This document shows positions 37,152-46,143 of a stretch of 64,000 bases of DNA, piece after piece. A program made the translations under genes and the position numbers. Origin of the DNA: Paraburkholderia hiiakae (GTDB taxonomy: Bacteria; Pseudomonadota; Gammaproteobacteria; Burkholderiales; Burkholderiaceae); NCBI RefSeq assembly GCF_904848665.1, contig NZ_CAJHCQ010000001.1:1-64000 (forward strand). Reading direction: 5' to 3'. Numbering within the stretch: the stretch's first letter is position 1; each line of letters starts with the position of its first letter. Under the pieces are notes generated by a model. That model was not told the origin of the DNA and did not search any database. It saw nothing but the letters and a program-made list of their open reading frames with translations.

Positions 37152-38168
37152 TCAGGCCGCGCTGCTCCAGTCGAGCATGATCTTCCCGATATGCTCGCTG
37201 CTTTCCATCAACGCATGGGCCTCCGCGGCCTGCGCGGCGGGAAATACGCGGAACACGACGGGTTTGATGCGCCCCTCTTCGATGAGGGGCCAGACCTTCG
37301 CCTTGAGTTCCCGAGCAATCTGGGCCTTGAACTCTACAGAGCGTGCACGCAGCGTCGAACCGGTCACGGTGAGCCGGCGGCGCAAGATCTCGCCCATGTT
37401 GAGTTCGGCCTTGGAGCCGCCGAGCGTCGCGATAAGCACGATGCGGCCCCCAGTCGCGAGCGCGGAAAGCTCGCGCGCCACATAGCCGCCGGCCACCATG
37501 TCGAGAATCACGTCGACGCCGCGGTCGTTCGTGAGCGCCTTCACGACCTCCACGAAATCGCTGGTGCGGTAGTTGATGGCGCGCTCGGCGCCAAGCGCCT
37601 CACAGGCGTGGCACTTATCGTCCGAACCCGCGGTGGCGAACACGCGAAAGCCAAGGGCATGCGCGATCTGGATCGCCGTCACGCCAATGCCACTCGAGCC
37701 GCCCTGCACGAGCAGCGTCTCGTTTTCGCCGCCCTCACCCTGGCCAAGGTAGGCGCGCTGGAATACGTTGCTCCAGACCGTGAAGAAGGTTTCGGGCAGC
37801 GAGGCCGCCTCGACATCCGTGAGCCCCTTCGGCACCGGCAGGCATTGCCCGAGCGGTGCGACCGCGTATTCGGCGTAACCGCCGCCCGCAATCAGCGCAC
37901 ACACGCGATCGCCAATCTTCAGCCCGAACGGATTGTTCTTCTCATCGATCGAGCCGCCGACGATCTCGCCCGCCACCTCGAGCCCCGGCAGCTCGGAAAT
38001 GCCCGGCGGCGGCGCATACGAGCCCTTGCGCTGGAACACGTCCGGACGATTGACGCCCGAAGCACTCACCTTGATCAGCACTTCGCCGGTTTTCGGCTCA
38101 GGGGTTGGCCGTTCGGCCAGCTTGAGCACGTCCGGCGCACCGAATTCCGTAATCTCGACAGCCTTCAT
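37152..38168 (-). CDS. NAD(P)H-quinone oxidoreductase, PIG3/QorA-like (zinc-free MDR)
   Basis: A 338-residue medium-chain dehydrogenase/reductase of the quinone oxidoreductase type. The cofactor motif is GSSGIGVTAIQIAHALG (about residues 147-163), and the structural and catalytic zinc ligands are absent. It should reduce quinones or enals with NADPH. ATG 38168 follows AGGAGACGCGAG; the longer open frame upstream covers the pnp terminator. It is conserved between pnp and tpiA in this group, but terminators on both sides make it a single-gene transcript. Confidence 0.9.
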   Translation of the reverse strand: MKAVEITEFGAPDVLKLAERPTPEPKTGEVLIKVSASGVNRPDVFQRKGSYAPPPGISELPGLEVAGEIVGGSIDEKNNPFGLKIGDRVCALIAGGGYAEYAVAPLGQCLPVPKGLTDVEAASLPETFFTVWSNVFQRAYLGQGEGGENETLLVQGGSSGIGVTAIQIAHALGFRVFATAGSDDKCHACEALGAERAINYRTSDFVEVVKALTNDRGVDVILDMVAGGYVARELSALATGGRIVLIATLGGSKAELNMGEILRRRLTVTGSTLRARSVEFKAQIARELKAKVWPLIEEGRIKPVVFRVFPAAQAAEAHALMESSEHIGKIMLDWSSAA

Positions 38169-38263
38169 CTCGCGTCTCCTCAGCGCCTCGCGCCCGGGTC
38201 TGAAAGGCGCTGCGTACGCGACACGATTGACGCGTGCGCACTGCCATTCATCCTCATTGTCAT

Positions 38264-38301
38264 AAAAAACGGCCGGCGCGTTTTGCACGCTGCCGGCCGT
38301 T
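38264..38301 (-). terminator. Intrinsic terminator of pnp
   Basis: On the minus strand AACGGCCGGC pairs with GCCGGCCGTT (10 bp, 38292-38301 with 38268-38277) and is followed by a T-run. It starts 14 bases after the pnp stop codon. Confidence 0.92.
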
Positions 38302-38314
38302 GGAGCTTACTGCT

Positions 38315-40462
38315 TTACTGCTGCGGCTCGCCCTGCGGTGCGCCACCATTGGCTTGCTCGTTGAGCAGCGCCTTGGCGGACAGACGCACGCGGCCCTTCT
38401 CGTCCGTCTGGATGACCTTGACCTTCACAACCTGGCCTTCCTTCAGATAGTCGTTGATGTCCTTGATACGCTCGTTGGCGATCTCGGAGATGTGCAGCAG
38501 ACCATCCTTGCCCGGCAGCAGGTTCACGATCGCGCCGAAGTCCAGAAGCTTGAGGACCGCGCCTTCGTACACCTGGCCCACTTCGATTTCGGCCGTGATG
38601 TTCTCGATGCGCTTCTTTGCCTCAGCCATGCCTTCGCTCGACGTCGAAGCGATCGTCACGACGCCGTCGTCCGAGATGTCGATGGTCGTGCCGGTTTCTT
38701 CGGTCAGCGCGCGGATCACCGAACCGCCCTTGCCGATCACGTCGCGGATCTTTTCCGGGTTGATCTTGATAGTGATCATGCGCGGAGCGTACGCCGACAG
38801 CTCGGTGTTCACACCCGAGACCGCCGAGGTCATCTTGCCAAGGATGTGCATGCGGCCTTCCTTCGCTTGCGCGAGGGCGACCTGCATGATTTCCTTCGTG
38901 ATGCCCTGGATCTTGATGTCCATCTGCAGCGCGGTCACGCCAGCTTCCGTACCCGCCACCTTGAAGTCCATGTCGCCGAGGTGATCTTCGTCGCCGAGGA
39001 TGTCGGTCAGCACGGCGAACTTGTTGCCTTCGAGGATCAGGCCCATCGCGATACCCGCGACGTGCGCCTTCATCGGCACGCCGGCGTCCATCAGCGCGAG
39101 GCAGCCGCCGCAGACCGAAGCCATCGACGACGAACCGTTCGACTCGGTGATTTCCGAGACCACGCGGATCGAGTAGCCGAACTCTTCGGCGCTCGGCAGG
39201 CACGCGACGAGCGCGCGCTTCGCGAGACGGCCGTGGCCGATTTCACGGCGCTTGGGCGAGCCGACGCGGCCCGTTTCGCCGGTCGCGAACGGAGGCATGT
39301 TGTAGTGGAGCATGAAGCGGTCGCGGTACTCGCCTTCGAGCGCGTCGATGATCTGCTCGTCGCCCTTGGTGCCGAGCGTCGCCACGACCAGCGCCTGCGT
39401 TTCGCCGCGCGTGAACAGCGCCGAACCGTGGGTGCGCGGCAGGACGCCCGTGCGGATCTCGATCGGACGCACGGTGCGCGTGTCACGACCGTCGATACGC
39501 GGCTCGCCGTTCAGGATCTGCGAGCGGACGATCTTCGCTTCGAGGTCGAACACGATGTTGCCGACCGTGGCCTTGTCGGCCGCCGTCGTGCCGGCCGCAG
39601 CCGCTTCTTCTTCGAGCTTGGCCGACGTGGCTGCGTAGACTTCCTTCAGCTTGGTCGAACGCTGTTGCTTGTCGCGCAGCTGGTACGCGGCGAGCAGGTT
39701 GTCGTTGGCGATAGCCGTGACGCGCGCGATGAGCGCTTCGTCCTTCGGCGCCGGCGTCCAGTCCCACTCGGGCTTGCCGCCGTCACGCACGAGTTCGTGG
39801 ATCGCGTCGATGGCCGTTTGCATCTGCTCGTGGCCGAACACGACCGCGCCGAGCATCACGTCTTCCGGAAGCTGGTCGGCTTCCGATTCCACCATCAGCA
39901 CGGCACGCTCGGTACCGGCCACGACGAGGTCGAGGCGCGATTCCTTGATCTGCGCGCGCGTCGGGTTCAGCACGTACTCGTTGTTGATGTAGGCAACGCG
40001 CGCCGCGCCGACCGGGCCGTTGAACGGCAGACCCGAGATCGCCAGCGCAGCCGAGGCGCCGATCAGCGCAGGGATGTCAGCCGGGACTTCCGGGTTGATC
40101 GACAGGACGTGGATCACGACCTGCACTTCGTTGTAATAGCCTTCCGGGAAGAGCGGACGCAGCGGACGGTCGATCAGGCGCGAGATCAGCGTCTCGCCTT
40201 CCGACGGACGGCCTTCGCGGCGGAAGAAGCCGCCCGGAATCTTGCCGGCCGAGTAGGTCTTTTCGATGTAGTCGACGGTGAGCGGGAAGAAGTCCTGACC
40301 CGGCTTGGCGGTCTTCGCGCCAACGACGGTCGCGAGCACGACGGTGTCTTCGACGTCGACGATGACAGCACCGCTGGCCTGACGGGCGATCTCACCCGTT
40401 TCGAGGCGAACATTGTGCTGGCCCCATTTGAATTCCTTCACGACTTTATTGAACATGGTCAT
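38315..40462 (-). CDS. pnp: Polyribonucleotide nucleotidyltransferase (PNPase)
   Basis: A 715-residue 3'-5' exoribonuclease that degrades RNA phosphorolytically, releasing nucleoside diphosphates, and works in the degradosome. Two RNase PH domains flank an alpha-helical domain. The KH domain ([20 protein letters not shown], about residue 567) and the S1 domain ([20 protein letters not shown], about residue 635) close the protein. ATG 40462 has AAGGAG at a good distance; a GTG two codons upstream and another ATG two codons downstream are possible. A long structured leader precedes it. Confidence 0.97.
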   Translation of the reverse strand: MTMFNKVVKEFKWGQHNVRLETGEIARQASGAVIVDVEDTVVLATVVGAKTAKPGQDFFPLTVDYIEKTYSAGKIPGGFFRREGRPSEGETLISRLIDRPLRPLFPEGYYNEVQVVIHVLSINPEVPADIPALIGASAALAISGLPFNGPVGAARVAYINNEYVLNPTRAQIKESRLDLVVAGTERAVLMVESEADQLPEDVMLGAVVFGHEQMQTAIDAIHELVRDGGKPEWDWTPAPKDEALIARVTAIANDNLLAAYQLRDKQQRSTKLKEVYAATSAKLEEEAAAAGTTAADKATVGNIVFDLEAKIVRSQILNGEPRIDGRDTRTVRPIEIRTGVLPRTHGSALFTRGETQALVVATLGTKGDEQIIDALEGEYRDRFMLHYNMPPFATGETGRVGSPKRREIGHGRLAKRALVACLPSAEEFGYSIRVVSEITESNGSSSMASVCGGCLALMDAGVPMKAHVAGIAMGLILEGNKFAVLTDILGDEDHLGDMDFKVAGTEAGVTALQMDIKIQGITKEIMQVALAQAKEGRMHILGKMTSAVSGVNTELSAYAPRMITIKINPEKIRDVIGKGGSVIRALTEETGTTIDISDDGVVTIASTSSEGMAEAKKRIENITAEIEVGQVYEGAVLKLLDFGAIVNLLPGKDGLLHISEIANERIKDINDYLKEGQVVKVKVIQTDEKGRVRLSAKALLNEQANGGAPQGEPQQ

Positions 40463-40766
40463 GGTCACTCACTCCTTACTCATTTGTTATGCGCCGCCCG
40501 CACACGCGGACGACGCGGCAAGACAGGCTCCGGCACCGCGCAGGAAGAGGAGTGTTATGCCATTCCAGCGGATCGCGAGGTTGCAAACCTGTTGCCCTGC
40601 GGCTGTGACGCATCGCCGCGTACGATCTGCTGGAATGACACAAAGCTCTGCCCCGAGGCCCGGCCCTGCTGCTTGTACTGCTGGTGCTACGTGGTGTTGC
40701 CTTAAGTTTTGAACCGGCGTTTATCGCATCAAGACGACTTGAAAAGCAGCATGAAGCGCACCGTTC
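40463..40766 (-). other. pnp leader and promoter region
   Basis: About 300 bases between the rpsO terminator and pnp. It holds a long-stem RNA structure (40561-40637). I see no protein-coding gene. A TTGATG near 40730 could be a -35 box, but no convincing -10 accompanies it. Confidence 0.5.
40561..40637 (-). promoter_or_regulatory. Branched stem-loop in pnp 5' leader (RNase III-type autoregulation candidate)
   Basis: CATTCCAGCGGATCG (40561-40575) and CGATCTGCTGGAATG (40623-40637) pair over 15 bases with one mismatch. Inside the 47-base loop are two further hairpins: AGGTT/AACCT with a 3-base loop, and GCGGC/GCCGC. On the minus strand this lies about 100 bases upstream of the pnp ATG. E. coli pnp has a long leader duplex cut by RNase III and then by PNPase for autoregulation; a similar role is inferred here from position and shape only. 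Confidence 0.6.
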
Positions 40767-40806
40767 AAAAACAAAATGCCTGCATCAGCGGAACTGACAC
40801 AGGCAT
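40767..40806 (-). terminator. Intrinsic terminator of rpsO
   Basis: On the minus strand ATGCCTG (40800-40806) pairs with CAGGCAT (40776-40782), extended by TCAG/CTGA after two mismatches, and is followed by TTTGTTTTTG. It begins about 20 bases after the rpsO stop. Confidence 0.85.
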
Positions 40807-40826
40807 CTTTGTGGAAGACCTTCCGA

Positions 40827-41096
40827 TTACTTACGCAGACCCAGCTTCTCGATCAGCGCGCGGTAACGGTCGGCGTCCTTGCCCTTCAGGTAGTCGAGCA
40901 GCTTGCGGCGGCGGCTCACCATGCGCAGCAGACCGCGGCGGCTGTGGTGATCCTTCGCGTGCGACTTGAAGTGCGAGGTCAGTTCGTTGATACGCGACGT
41001 GAGAAGCGCAACCTGAACTTCGGGCGAACCCGTGTCATTGGTGCCGCGCGCGAATTGCGCGACGACGTCGGACTTCTTGATATCTGCTACGGACAT
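40827..41096 (-). CDS. rpsO: 30S ribosomal protein S15
   Basis: An 89-residue S15, the universal length. The conserved [25 protein letters not shown] region binds 16S rRNA helix 22. It nucleates assembly of the 30S platform. AAAGGAAAAGCAAA precedes the ATG. The gene has its own promoter and terminator, and the downstream gene is pnp, the order known from many proteobacteria. Confidence 0.98.
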   Translation of the reverse strand: MSVADIKKSDVVAQFARGTNDTGSPEVQVALLTSRINELTSHFKSHAKDHHSRRGLLRMVSRRRKLLDYLKGKDADRYRALIEKLGLRK

Positions 41097-41178
41097 TTTG
41101 CTTTTCCTTTAAAACAAACGAGCGGTCACGGAAGAAAGGCCGTGCCGTGGCTTGGTTCCAACTACTGATTGTCTTGCC

Positions 41179-41234
41179 GCAGGTTCGCGACAAGGGGCGT
41201 ATTGTAGCACAGCCCCGATTTGCCGCGAACCCGC
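41179..41234. promoter_or_regulatory. rpsO promoter inside a nested palindrome
   Basis: On the minus strand TTCGCG (41224-41229), a 17-base spacer and an extended -10 TGCTACAAT (-10 box 41201-41206) form the rpsO promoter. The whole element is a dyad: GCAGGTTCGCGACAA (41179-41193) matches the inverted TTGCCGCGAACCCGC (41220-41234) at 13 of 15 positions. GGGGC/GCCCC form an inner pair. The dyad could be an operator, or a hairpin ending the transcript of the upstream binding-protein gene. Confidence 0.65.
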
Positions 41235-41249
41235 TTGTAAGGCGCGCCG

Positions 41250-42590
41250 TCAAGGCCGCTTCATCTGGCAGACAGTGGCCGGCACGGTGCGCTGCGCGGG
41301 CAGCGCCAGCACGGTGCGAAAGCCGTAGCCTGCGCCCTCGTTGTCGTAACGCACACCGGGCGTACCCTGCTTATCCATCTCCATGACATAAAGGGGCTGG
41401 ATTACCTGGTGGTCGTCGGCGCGCATCCACATGGGGTGGAAACCGGCTTCGCCGCCTTTGAAGCGCATGCCCTCCAGCGCCTTCGCGACCGCCTCGGGGT
41501 CGGCCGTGCCGGCCTTCGCCATGGCCTGCGCGAGCATCTCCACCATCATCGACATGCGCAACACCGGGTAGTCGTCCTTGGCCGCCGGGTAGCGCGCGCG
41601 GAACGCCTTGTACCACGCGTCGGAGTCCGCGCCACCCACGTTCGGGTGCCAGTCGGCGACCGCGATCACGCGCTTCACGCCCGCGTCGCCCAGCGCCGCC
41701 GGCGCGCCGAGACTGTTGCCGTAGAACGTGTAGAACGTCGTGTCGAGCCCCTGCTCGCGCGCGGCCTTCACGAGCAGCGTGAGGTCGTTGCCCCAGTTTC
41801 CGGTGATGACGGCGTCGGCGCCCGCGGCGCGAATCTTCGCGACGTACGGCGCGAAGTCCTTCACGCGGCCAATGGGATGGAACTCGTCGCCGACGATGGC
41901 AATGTCCGGACGGTCCTTCGCGAGCGCAGCGCGAGCGAGTGTGCTCACGTCGTGGCCGAAGCTGTAGTCCTGGTTGAGCAGATACACCTTCTTCACGGAC
42001 TTGTCCGCGGCGATGACATCTGCGAGCGCGTCCATGCGCATGCCCGCGTGCGCGTCGAAGCGGAAATGCCAGAAGCTGCAATTCGCGTTCGTGAGCGCGG
42101 GATCGTCGGCGGAATAGTTGAGGAAGATCTGGCGGTTCTCCGGATCGCGCTCGTTTTGGCGATCGATTGCCGTCACGAGGGCCGCCGCCACCGCCGAGCT
42201 GTTGCCCTGCATGACATAGCCGATGTGGCGGTCCTGCGCCATGCGCAGCTGCACGAGCGCCGCCTCGGGGCTGCCCTTGCTGTCGAGCGTGACCAGTTCG
42301 AGCGGATGCCGCCCGTCACGCAGCACGACGCCGCCGCTCGCGTTGACCCGCTCCACGCCGAAGCGCAGGTTGCGCTCGACGGCCGCGCCCGCGTCCGCGA
42401 ACGGGCCCGACATACCTTCGATGAGCGCGAGCTGGATCGGCTTGCCGCCCGACGTCTCATCCGCCTGTGCGCCGGTTGCGCTCGCGAGCCCTGCCGCCAT
42501 CGCCGCCATGGCGAACATGGCCGCTGCCGCACGCGCCACGCGTGCCGTTATGCGCTTCTCTCTCATTCTCGATGCCAGCCGGATTTTCAT
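41250..42590 (-). CDS. Branched-chain amino acid ABC transporter substrate-binding protein (LivJ-like)
   Basis: A 446-residue type I periplasmic binding protein. An N-terminal signal peptide (about residues 1-43, Arg-rich start, hydrophobic Ala-rich core, cleavage near AQA) directs it to the periplasm. The body begins KPIQLALIEGMSGPFADAG, typical of LivJ/LivK-type proteins that bind amino acids, amides or other small ligands. No permease or ATPase gene (livHMGF) is adjacent, so it either serves a transporter elsewhere or acts as a sensor. The ligand is unknown. Confidence 0.85.
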   Translation of the reverse strand: MKIRLASRMREKRITARVARAAAAMFAMAAMAAGLASATGAQADETSGGKPIQLALIEGMSGPFADAGAAVERNLRFGVERVNASGGVVLRDGRHPLELVTLDSKGSPEAALVQLRMAQDRHIGYVMQGNSSAVAAALVTAIDRQNERDPENRQIFLNYSADDPALTNANCSFWHFRFDAHAGMRMDALADVIAADKSVKKVYLLNQDYSFGHDVSTLARAALAKDRPDIAIVGDEFHPIGRVKDFAPYVAKIRAAGADAVITGNWGNDLTLLVKAAREQGLDTTFYTFYGNSLGAPAALGDAGVKRVIAVADWHPNVGGADSDAWYKAFRARYPAAKDDYPVLRMSMMVEMLAQAMAKAGTADPEAVAKALEGMRFKGGEAGFHPMWMRADDHQVIQPLYVMEMDKQGTPGVRYDNEGAGYGFRTVLALPAQRTVPATVCQMKRP

Positions 42591-42745
42591 TCGAAGCGCG
42601 GATCATAGGCCGCGAGGCGGTGCGACGGCAAGGCCGCGATTCACCGCGTGACCGCGCAGGCCCGGCCCGCGAGCGCGTCGCGCCGTGTCAAAATAAGGGC
42701 TCCACAGTCACGGCGGTCATTAGAACCTTGCCATCGGGGGACATC

Positions 42746-43297
42746 ATGTTCACGCGCCTATCAACCTCGCTCGCAACGCCTGTGCGCCCCGCCTTGCATC
42801 GCTTGCGTCTCGCCCTCCTCGCGGGAGTGGGCGCACTCGCGCTCGCCGGCTGCGCGCAGCCGTGGCAGCAATTCCATGCGGGCGACGACGCACAGTCCGT
42901 GATCGCCCGTTTCGGGCCGCCGGCCGAAACCTACGACCTGCCCGACGGCGGCAAGCGCCTTATGTGGCCGACCCAGCCGATGGGCGAAACCACCACGGCC
43001 GCCGACATCGACGCCAACGGCCGGGTCGTGAACGTGCGCCAGGTGCTGCAACCCAACGAGTTCTATCGCGCGGAAATCGGCAAATGGACGCGCACCGACG
43101 TGCTCGTGAACTTCGGTCGCCCGGTCGAGACCTCATACTTCCCGCTGATGAAGAAGGAAGCGTGGACCTACCGCTACCTCGAAGACAACGTCTGGTACAT
43201 GCTCTACAGCTTCTACTTCGACGACCAGGGCATTCTGCGGCTCACGCAGAAGACGCCCGATCCGCTACACGACCCTGATCGACGCAGCCTGTTCTGA
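42746..43297 (+). CDS. Outer-membrane lipoprotein with BamE/SmpA-like repeats
   Basis: A 183-residue lipoprotein. The signal peptide ends in the lipobox LAGC (C36), so it is lipidated and probably sorted to the outer membrane. Two weakly similar segments, FHAGDDAQSVIARFGPPAET (about 43-62) and the IGKWTRTDVLVNFGRPVET segment (about 106-124), resemble the short BamE/SmpA fold. The function is unknown. ATG 42746 follows GGGGGA. It is divergent from the binding-protein gene and ends at a bidirectional terminator shared with leuA. Confidence 0.75.
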   Translation: MFTRLSTSLATPVRPALHRLRLALLAGVGALALAGCAQPWQQFHAGDDAQSVIARFGPPAETYDLPDGGKRLMWPTQPMGETTTAADIDANGRVVNVRQVLQPNEFYRAEIGKWTRTDVLVNFGRPVETSYFPLMKKEAWTYRYLEDNVWYMLYSFYFDDQGILRLTQKTPDPLHDPDRRSLF

Positions 43298-43324
43298 TCG
43301 CTCTGCTCCCCGTGCAGCAAAAAC

Positions 43325-43359
43325 AAAACCCCCGCGCTCTTGCGAGCCCGGGGGTTTTT
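43325..43359. terminator. Bidirectional terminator (lipoprotein gene / leuA)
   Basis: AAAACCCCCG pairs with CGGGGGTTTT, with CTC/GAG inside and a TTGC loop. A-rich and T-rich tracts flank both sides, serving the convergent lipoprotein and leuA genes. Confidence 0.9.
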
Positions 43360-43393
43360 CATTGAGCGGCGAAGCGAAGCGCCCCGCCTGCGC

Positions 43394-44947
43394 TTACACC
43401 GCTTCGGAGCGCTGCGGATTGACCTTGTCGCCCGAGTAGAGCTTATTGAGCGCCGAGATATACGCCTTCGCCGAAGCAGCAACGATATCCGGATCGGTGC
43501 CCACACCATTGACGATGCGACCGGCCTTCGAGAGACGCACCGTCACTTCGCCCTGCGCCTGGGTGCCCGTCGTGATCGCGTTCACCGAGTACAGCAAAAG
43601 CTCCGAGCCGCTGCCCACTTCGGTTTCGATAGCGTTGAGCGTGGCGTCCACCGGGCCGTTGCCCGCGGCTTCGCCAGTCACTTCCTTGCCGTCGGCCGAG
43701 AACACCACGCGCGCGTGCGGACGCTCACCCGTCTCCGAGTGCTGCGCGAGGGAGATGAACTTGAAGTGTTCCTTGTCCTGCGCCTGTGCCGACTCTTCCG
43801 TGACGATCGCAATGATGTCTTCGTCGAAGATTTCGGCCTTCCGGTCGGCCAGCTCCTTGAAACGCGCGAACGCGTTGTTCAGTTCGCCTTCGCCGTCGAG
43901 CTGGATGCCCAGCTCCTGCAGACGTTGCTTGAACGCGTTGCGGCCCGAGAGCTTGCCGAGCACGATCTTGTTCGCGCTCCAGCCCACGTCTTCCGCGCGC
44001 ATGATTTCGTAGGTGTCGCGCGCCTTGAGCACGCCGTCCTGGTGAATCCCCGAGGCGTGCGCAAAAGCGTTCGCGCCCACCACTGCCTTGTTCGGCTGCA
44101 CGACGAAACCGGTGATCTGCGAAACGAGCTTCGAAGCCGGCACGATCTGCGTGGTGTCGATGCCGAGATCGAGGCCGAAGTAGTCCTTGCGGGTCTTCAC
44201 GGCCATCACGATTTCTTCGAGCGACGTGTTGCCCGCGCGCTCGCCGAGACCGTTGATCGTGCACTCCACCTGACGCGCGCCGCCGATCTGCACGCCGGCC
44301 AGCGAGTTCGCCACGGCCATGCCGAGGTCGTTATGGCAGTGCACCGAGAACACCGCCTTGTCCGAGTTCGGAATGCGCTCGCGCAGCGTCTTCACGAGGT
44401 TGCCGTACAGCTCGGGAACGCCGTAGCCGACCGTATCGGCGATATTGATCGTCGTCGCGCCTTCGTTGATCACGGCTTCGAGCACACGGCACAGGAAGTC
44501 CATGTCCGAGCGGCTACCGTCTTCGGGTGAGAACTCCACGTCGTTCGTGAACTTGCGTGCGAAGCGCACCGCCAGCTTCGCCTGCTCGAGCACCTGCTCG
44601 GGCGACATGCGCAGCTTCTTCTCCATGTGCAGCGCCGAGGTGGCGATGAACGTGTGAATGCGGAAATGGTCGGCGGGCTTGAGTGCGTCGGCGGCGCGCT
44701 GGATGTCCTTGTCGTTCGCGCGGGCGAGCGAGCAGATCGTGCTGTCCTTGATCATGCCGGCAATCGTGTGGATCGCGTCGAAATCGCCATTCGAGCTGGC
44801 CGCGAAGCCGGCTTCGATGATGTCGACCTTCATGCGCTCGAGCTGCTTCGCGATACGGATCTTCTCTTCCTTCGTCATCGACGCACCGGGCGACTGCTCG
44901 CCGTCGCGCAACGTCGTATCGAAGATGATGAGCTTGTCTGCTGCCAT
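43394..44947 (-). CDS. leuA: 2-isopropylmalate synthase
   Basis: A 517-residue enzyme that condenses acetyl-CoA with 2-oxoisovalerate, the first committed step of leucine synthesis. The catalytic barrel starts with [13 protein letters not shown] (about residues 9-21), and the metal-binding HCHNDLG is near residue 204. The C-terminal LeuA regulatory domain (about 390-517) is the site of leucine feedback inhibition in the family. TGGAGACC precedes the ATG. It is separated from pssA by a terminator and has its own promoter and leader (44948-45173). Confidence 0.97.
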   Translation of the reverse strand: MAADKLIIFDTTLRDGEQSPGASMTKEEKIRIAKQLERMKVDIIEAGFAASSNGDFDAIHTIAGMIKDSTICSLARANDKDIQRAADALKPADHFRIHTFIATSALHMEKKLRMSPEQVLEQAKLAVRFARKFTNDVEFSPEDGSRSDMDFLCRVLEAVINEGATTINIADTVGYGVPELYGNLVKTLRERIPNSDKAVFSVHCHNDLGMAVANSLAGVQIGGARQVECTINGLGERAGNTSLEEIVMAVKTRKDYFGLDLGIDTTQIVPASKLVSQITGFVVQPNKAVVGANAFAHASGIHQDGVLKARDTYEIMRAEDVGWSANKIVLGKLSGRNAFKQRLQELGIQLDGEGELNNAFARFKELADRKAEIFDEDIIAIVTEESAQAQDKEHFKFISLAQHSETGERPHARVVFSADGKEVTGEAAGNGPVDATLNAIETEVGSGSELLLYSVNAITTGTQAQGEVTVRLSKAGRIVNGVGTDPDIVAASAKAYISALNKLYSGDKVNPQRSEAV

Positions 44948-45053
44948 TTCGGGTCTCCAGGGGGACTTGTTCAGTGTCTAAAACGGATTTTGGGTGTTCG
45001 CGCCACCGATGGCGACGCTGACAATGAACGAGGCTTACGGAGGGCGAGCGAGA
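44948..45053 (-). promoter_or_regulatory. leuA leader RNA with alternative stems
   Basis: Downstream of the short Leu-rich frame, the minus strand can form CGCCA-TCGG-TGGCG (about 45001-45014) inside a longer-range stem GTTCATTGTC (45020-45029) with GACACTGAAC (44969-44978; 9 of 10 pairs). That stem ends close to the leuA ribosome-binding site. No strong T-run follows, so a classical intrinsic attenuator is not evident. Control by ribosome-binding-site access or Rho is possible. Confidence 0.45.
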
Positions 45054-45137
45054 TCAGCGCGGCAGGCGCGCTAGCGCTAGCGTGCTTAGTAGCGCGCCGG
45101 CTTGAAGAGAGAAGAGGGGGAACTGGATGGTGTCCAT
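45054..45137 (-). CDS. Candidate leucine leader peptide of leuA (27 residues)
   Basis: A short frame of 27 codons with seven Leu (26%). Four are the CTA codon, which is rare in this GC-rich genome: codons 16, 17, 20 and 22 (core G-A-L-L-S-T-L-A-L-A-R-L). The CTA-rich part lies within a perfect 9-bp stem, GGCGCGCTA (45090-45098) with TAGCGCGCC (45065-45073). The second arm can instead pair with CGCGCT downstream (AGCGCG-CCTGC-CGCGCT). The ATG is seven bases after a TATAGT -10 box, so the transcript probably starts at or next to the AUG (leaderless). The codon content and position before leuA fit an attenuation leader peptide; translation is unproven. Confidence 0.6.
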   Translation of the reverse strand: MDTIQFPLFSLQAGALLSTLALARLPR

Positions 45138-45144
45138 GCCGCCG

Positions 45145-45173
45145 ACTATAGCCGGAATCCGTCGATAGCGCAA
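45145..45173 (-). promoter_or_regulatory. Promoter of leuA leader
   Basis: On the minus strand TTGCGC (45168-45173), exactly 17 bases, TATAGT (45145-45150). It lies just after the pssA terminator and just before the short Leu-rich frame, so leuA is transcribed independently of psd-pssA. Confidence 0.75.
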
Positions 45174-45200
45174 TTGGAAGAGACCAGCGCGGGCGAGCGC

Positions 45201-45236
45201 AAAAAAAAGGGCCGCGCTCGCGCGCAGCCCTCTTTT
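45201..45236 (-). terminator. Intrinsic terminator of pssA
   Basis: On the minus strand GGGC and CGCGC arms pair with GCGCG and GCCC around a short loop (about 45209-45230), followed by eight T residues (45201-45208). Confidence 0.88.
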
Positions 45237-45258
45237 CCGGCATTCCCGCACCTGCGCC

Positions 45259-46131
45259 CTACCGCTCGCGCGGCAAAGAACGCGCCGGGTTCGAGCGTCC
45301 GCGCACGCCCTGGTACGCCCAGAACACATAGCCCGAAAGCCCGTAGAGCACGAAGAGGCCGAACAGCATCAACGGCGGATCGGACGACACCAGCACGAAC
45401 GCCACCACCACGAGCAGCGTGGCCGCGAACGGCACGCGGTGGCGCACATCGAGCGCCTTGCCGCTGTAGAACGGCGCGTTGGATACCATCGTCACGCCCG
45501 CGTAGATCGTCAGCACGAAGGCCACCCACGGCAACCACGAAAGCTTCACGGGCACGCGGTTGTCGGTGGCGAGCCAGACGAAACCGGCGATGAGCGCGGC
45601 CGCTGCCGGGCTCGGCAGGCCCTGGAAGAAGCGCTTGTCCACCACACCGATATTCGTGTTGAAGCGCGCAAGACGCAGCGCCGCGCCCGAACAGTAGACG
45701 AAAGCCGCGAGCCACCCCCAGCGCCCCAGATCCTTGAGCACCCACTCGTACATCACGAGCGCGGGTGCGACGCCGAACGACACCATGTCCGAAAGGCTGT
45801 CAAACTGCTCGCCGAACGCGCTTTGCGAGTGCGTCATGCGCGCCACGCGCCCGTCCATGCCGTCGAGCACCATCGCCACGAAAATGGCGATGGCCGCCAC
45901 CTCGAAGCGCACGTTCATGGCCTGCACGACCGCGAAAAAGCCGCAGAAGAGCGCCGCCGTGGTGAACGCGTTGGGCAGCAGGTAGATCCCGCGCTTCTTC
46001 AGGAACTCCTGGCGCGCCGCGCGCCGGTTCGCCGCGACGCCCATGGGCTCCTGCACGGACTTGTTGCGGCGAAACGGCCGCGGCAGCGGCGCGCCAGCCG
46101 GGTTACGGGGTCGACGTTTGAATCCGGCCAT
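45259..46131 (-). CDS. pssA: CDP-diacylglycerol-serine O-phosphatidyltransferase
   Basis: A 290-residue integral membrane enzyme that makes phosphatidylserine from CDP-diacylglycerol and serine. The CDP-alcohol phosphotransferase motif is visible as DGMDGRVAR followed by GEQFDSLSD (about residues 89-115), with all Asp residues intact. About eight membrane helices follow. AAAGGAGGG overlaps the end of psd just before the ATG, so psd and pssA are co-transcribed and coupled. With Psd it forms phosphatidylethanolamine. It is a Bacillus-type (class II) enzyme, not the E. coli type. Confidence 0.95.
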   Translation of the reverse strand: MAGFKRRPRNPAGAPLPRPFRRNKSVQEPMGVAANRRAARQEFLKKRGIYLLPNAFTTAALFCGFFAVVQAMNVRFEVAAIAIFVAMVLDGMDGRVARMTHSQSAFGEQFDSLSDMVSFGVAPALVMYEWVLKDLGRWGWLAAFVYCSGAALRLARFNTNIGVVDKRFFQGLPSPAAAALIAGFVWLATDNRVPVKLSWLPWVAFVLTIYAGVTMVSNAPFYSGKALDVRHRVPFAATLLVVVAFVLVSSDPPLMLFGLFVLYGLSGYVFWAYQGVRGRSNPARSLPRER

Positions 46132-46143
46132 CGCAGCCCTCCT

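Noticed and set aside
38234-40705. A 823-codon plus-strand frame opposite pnp
   Set aside because: It mirrors pnp codon by codon and is Arg/Asp/His-rich without known motifs. The pnp terminator and leader structure lie at its ends.
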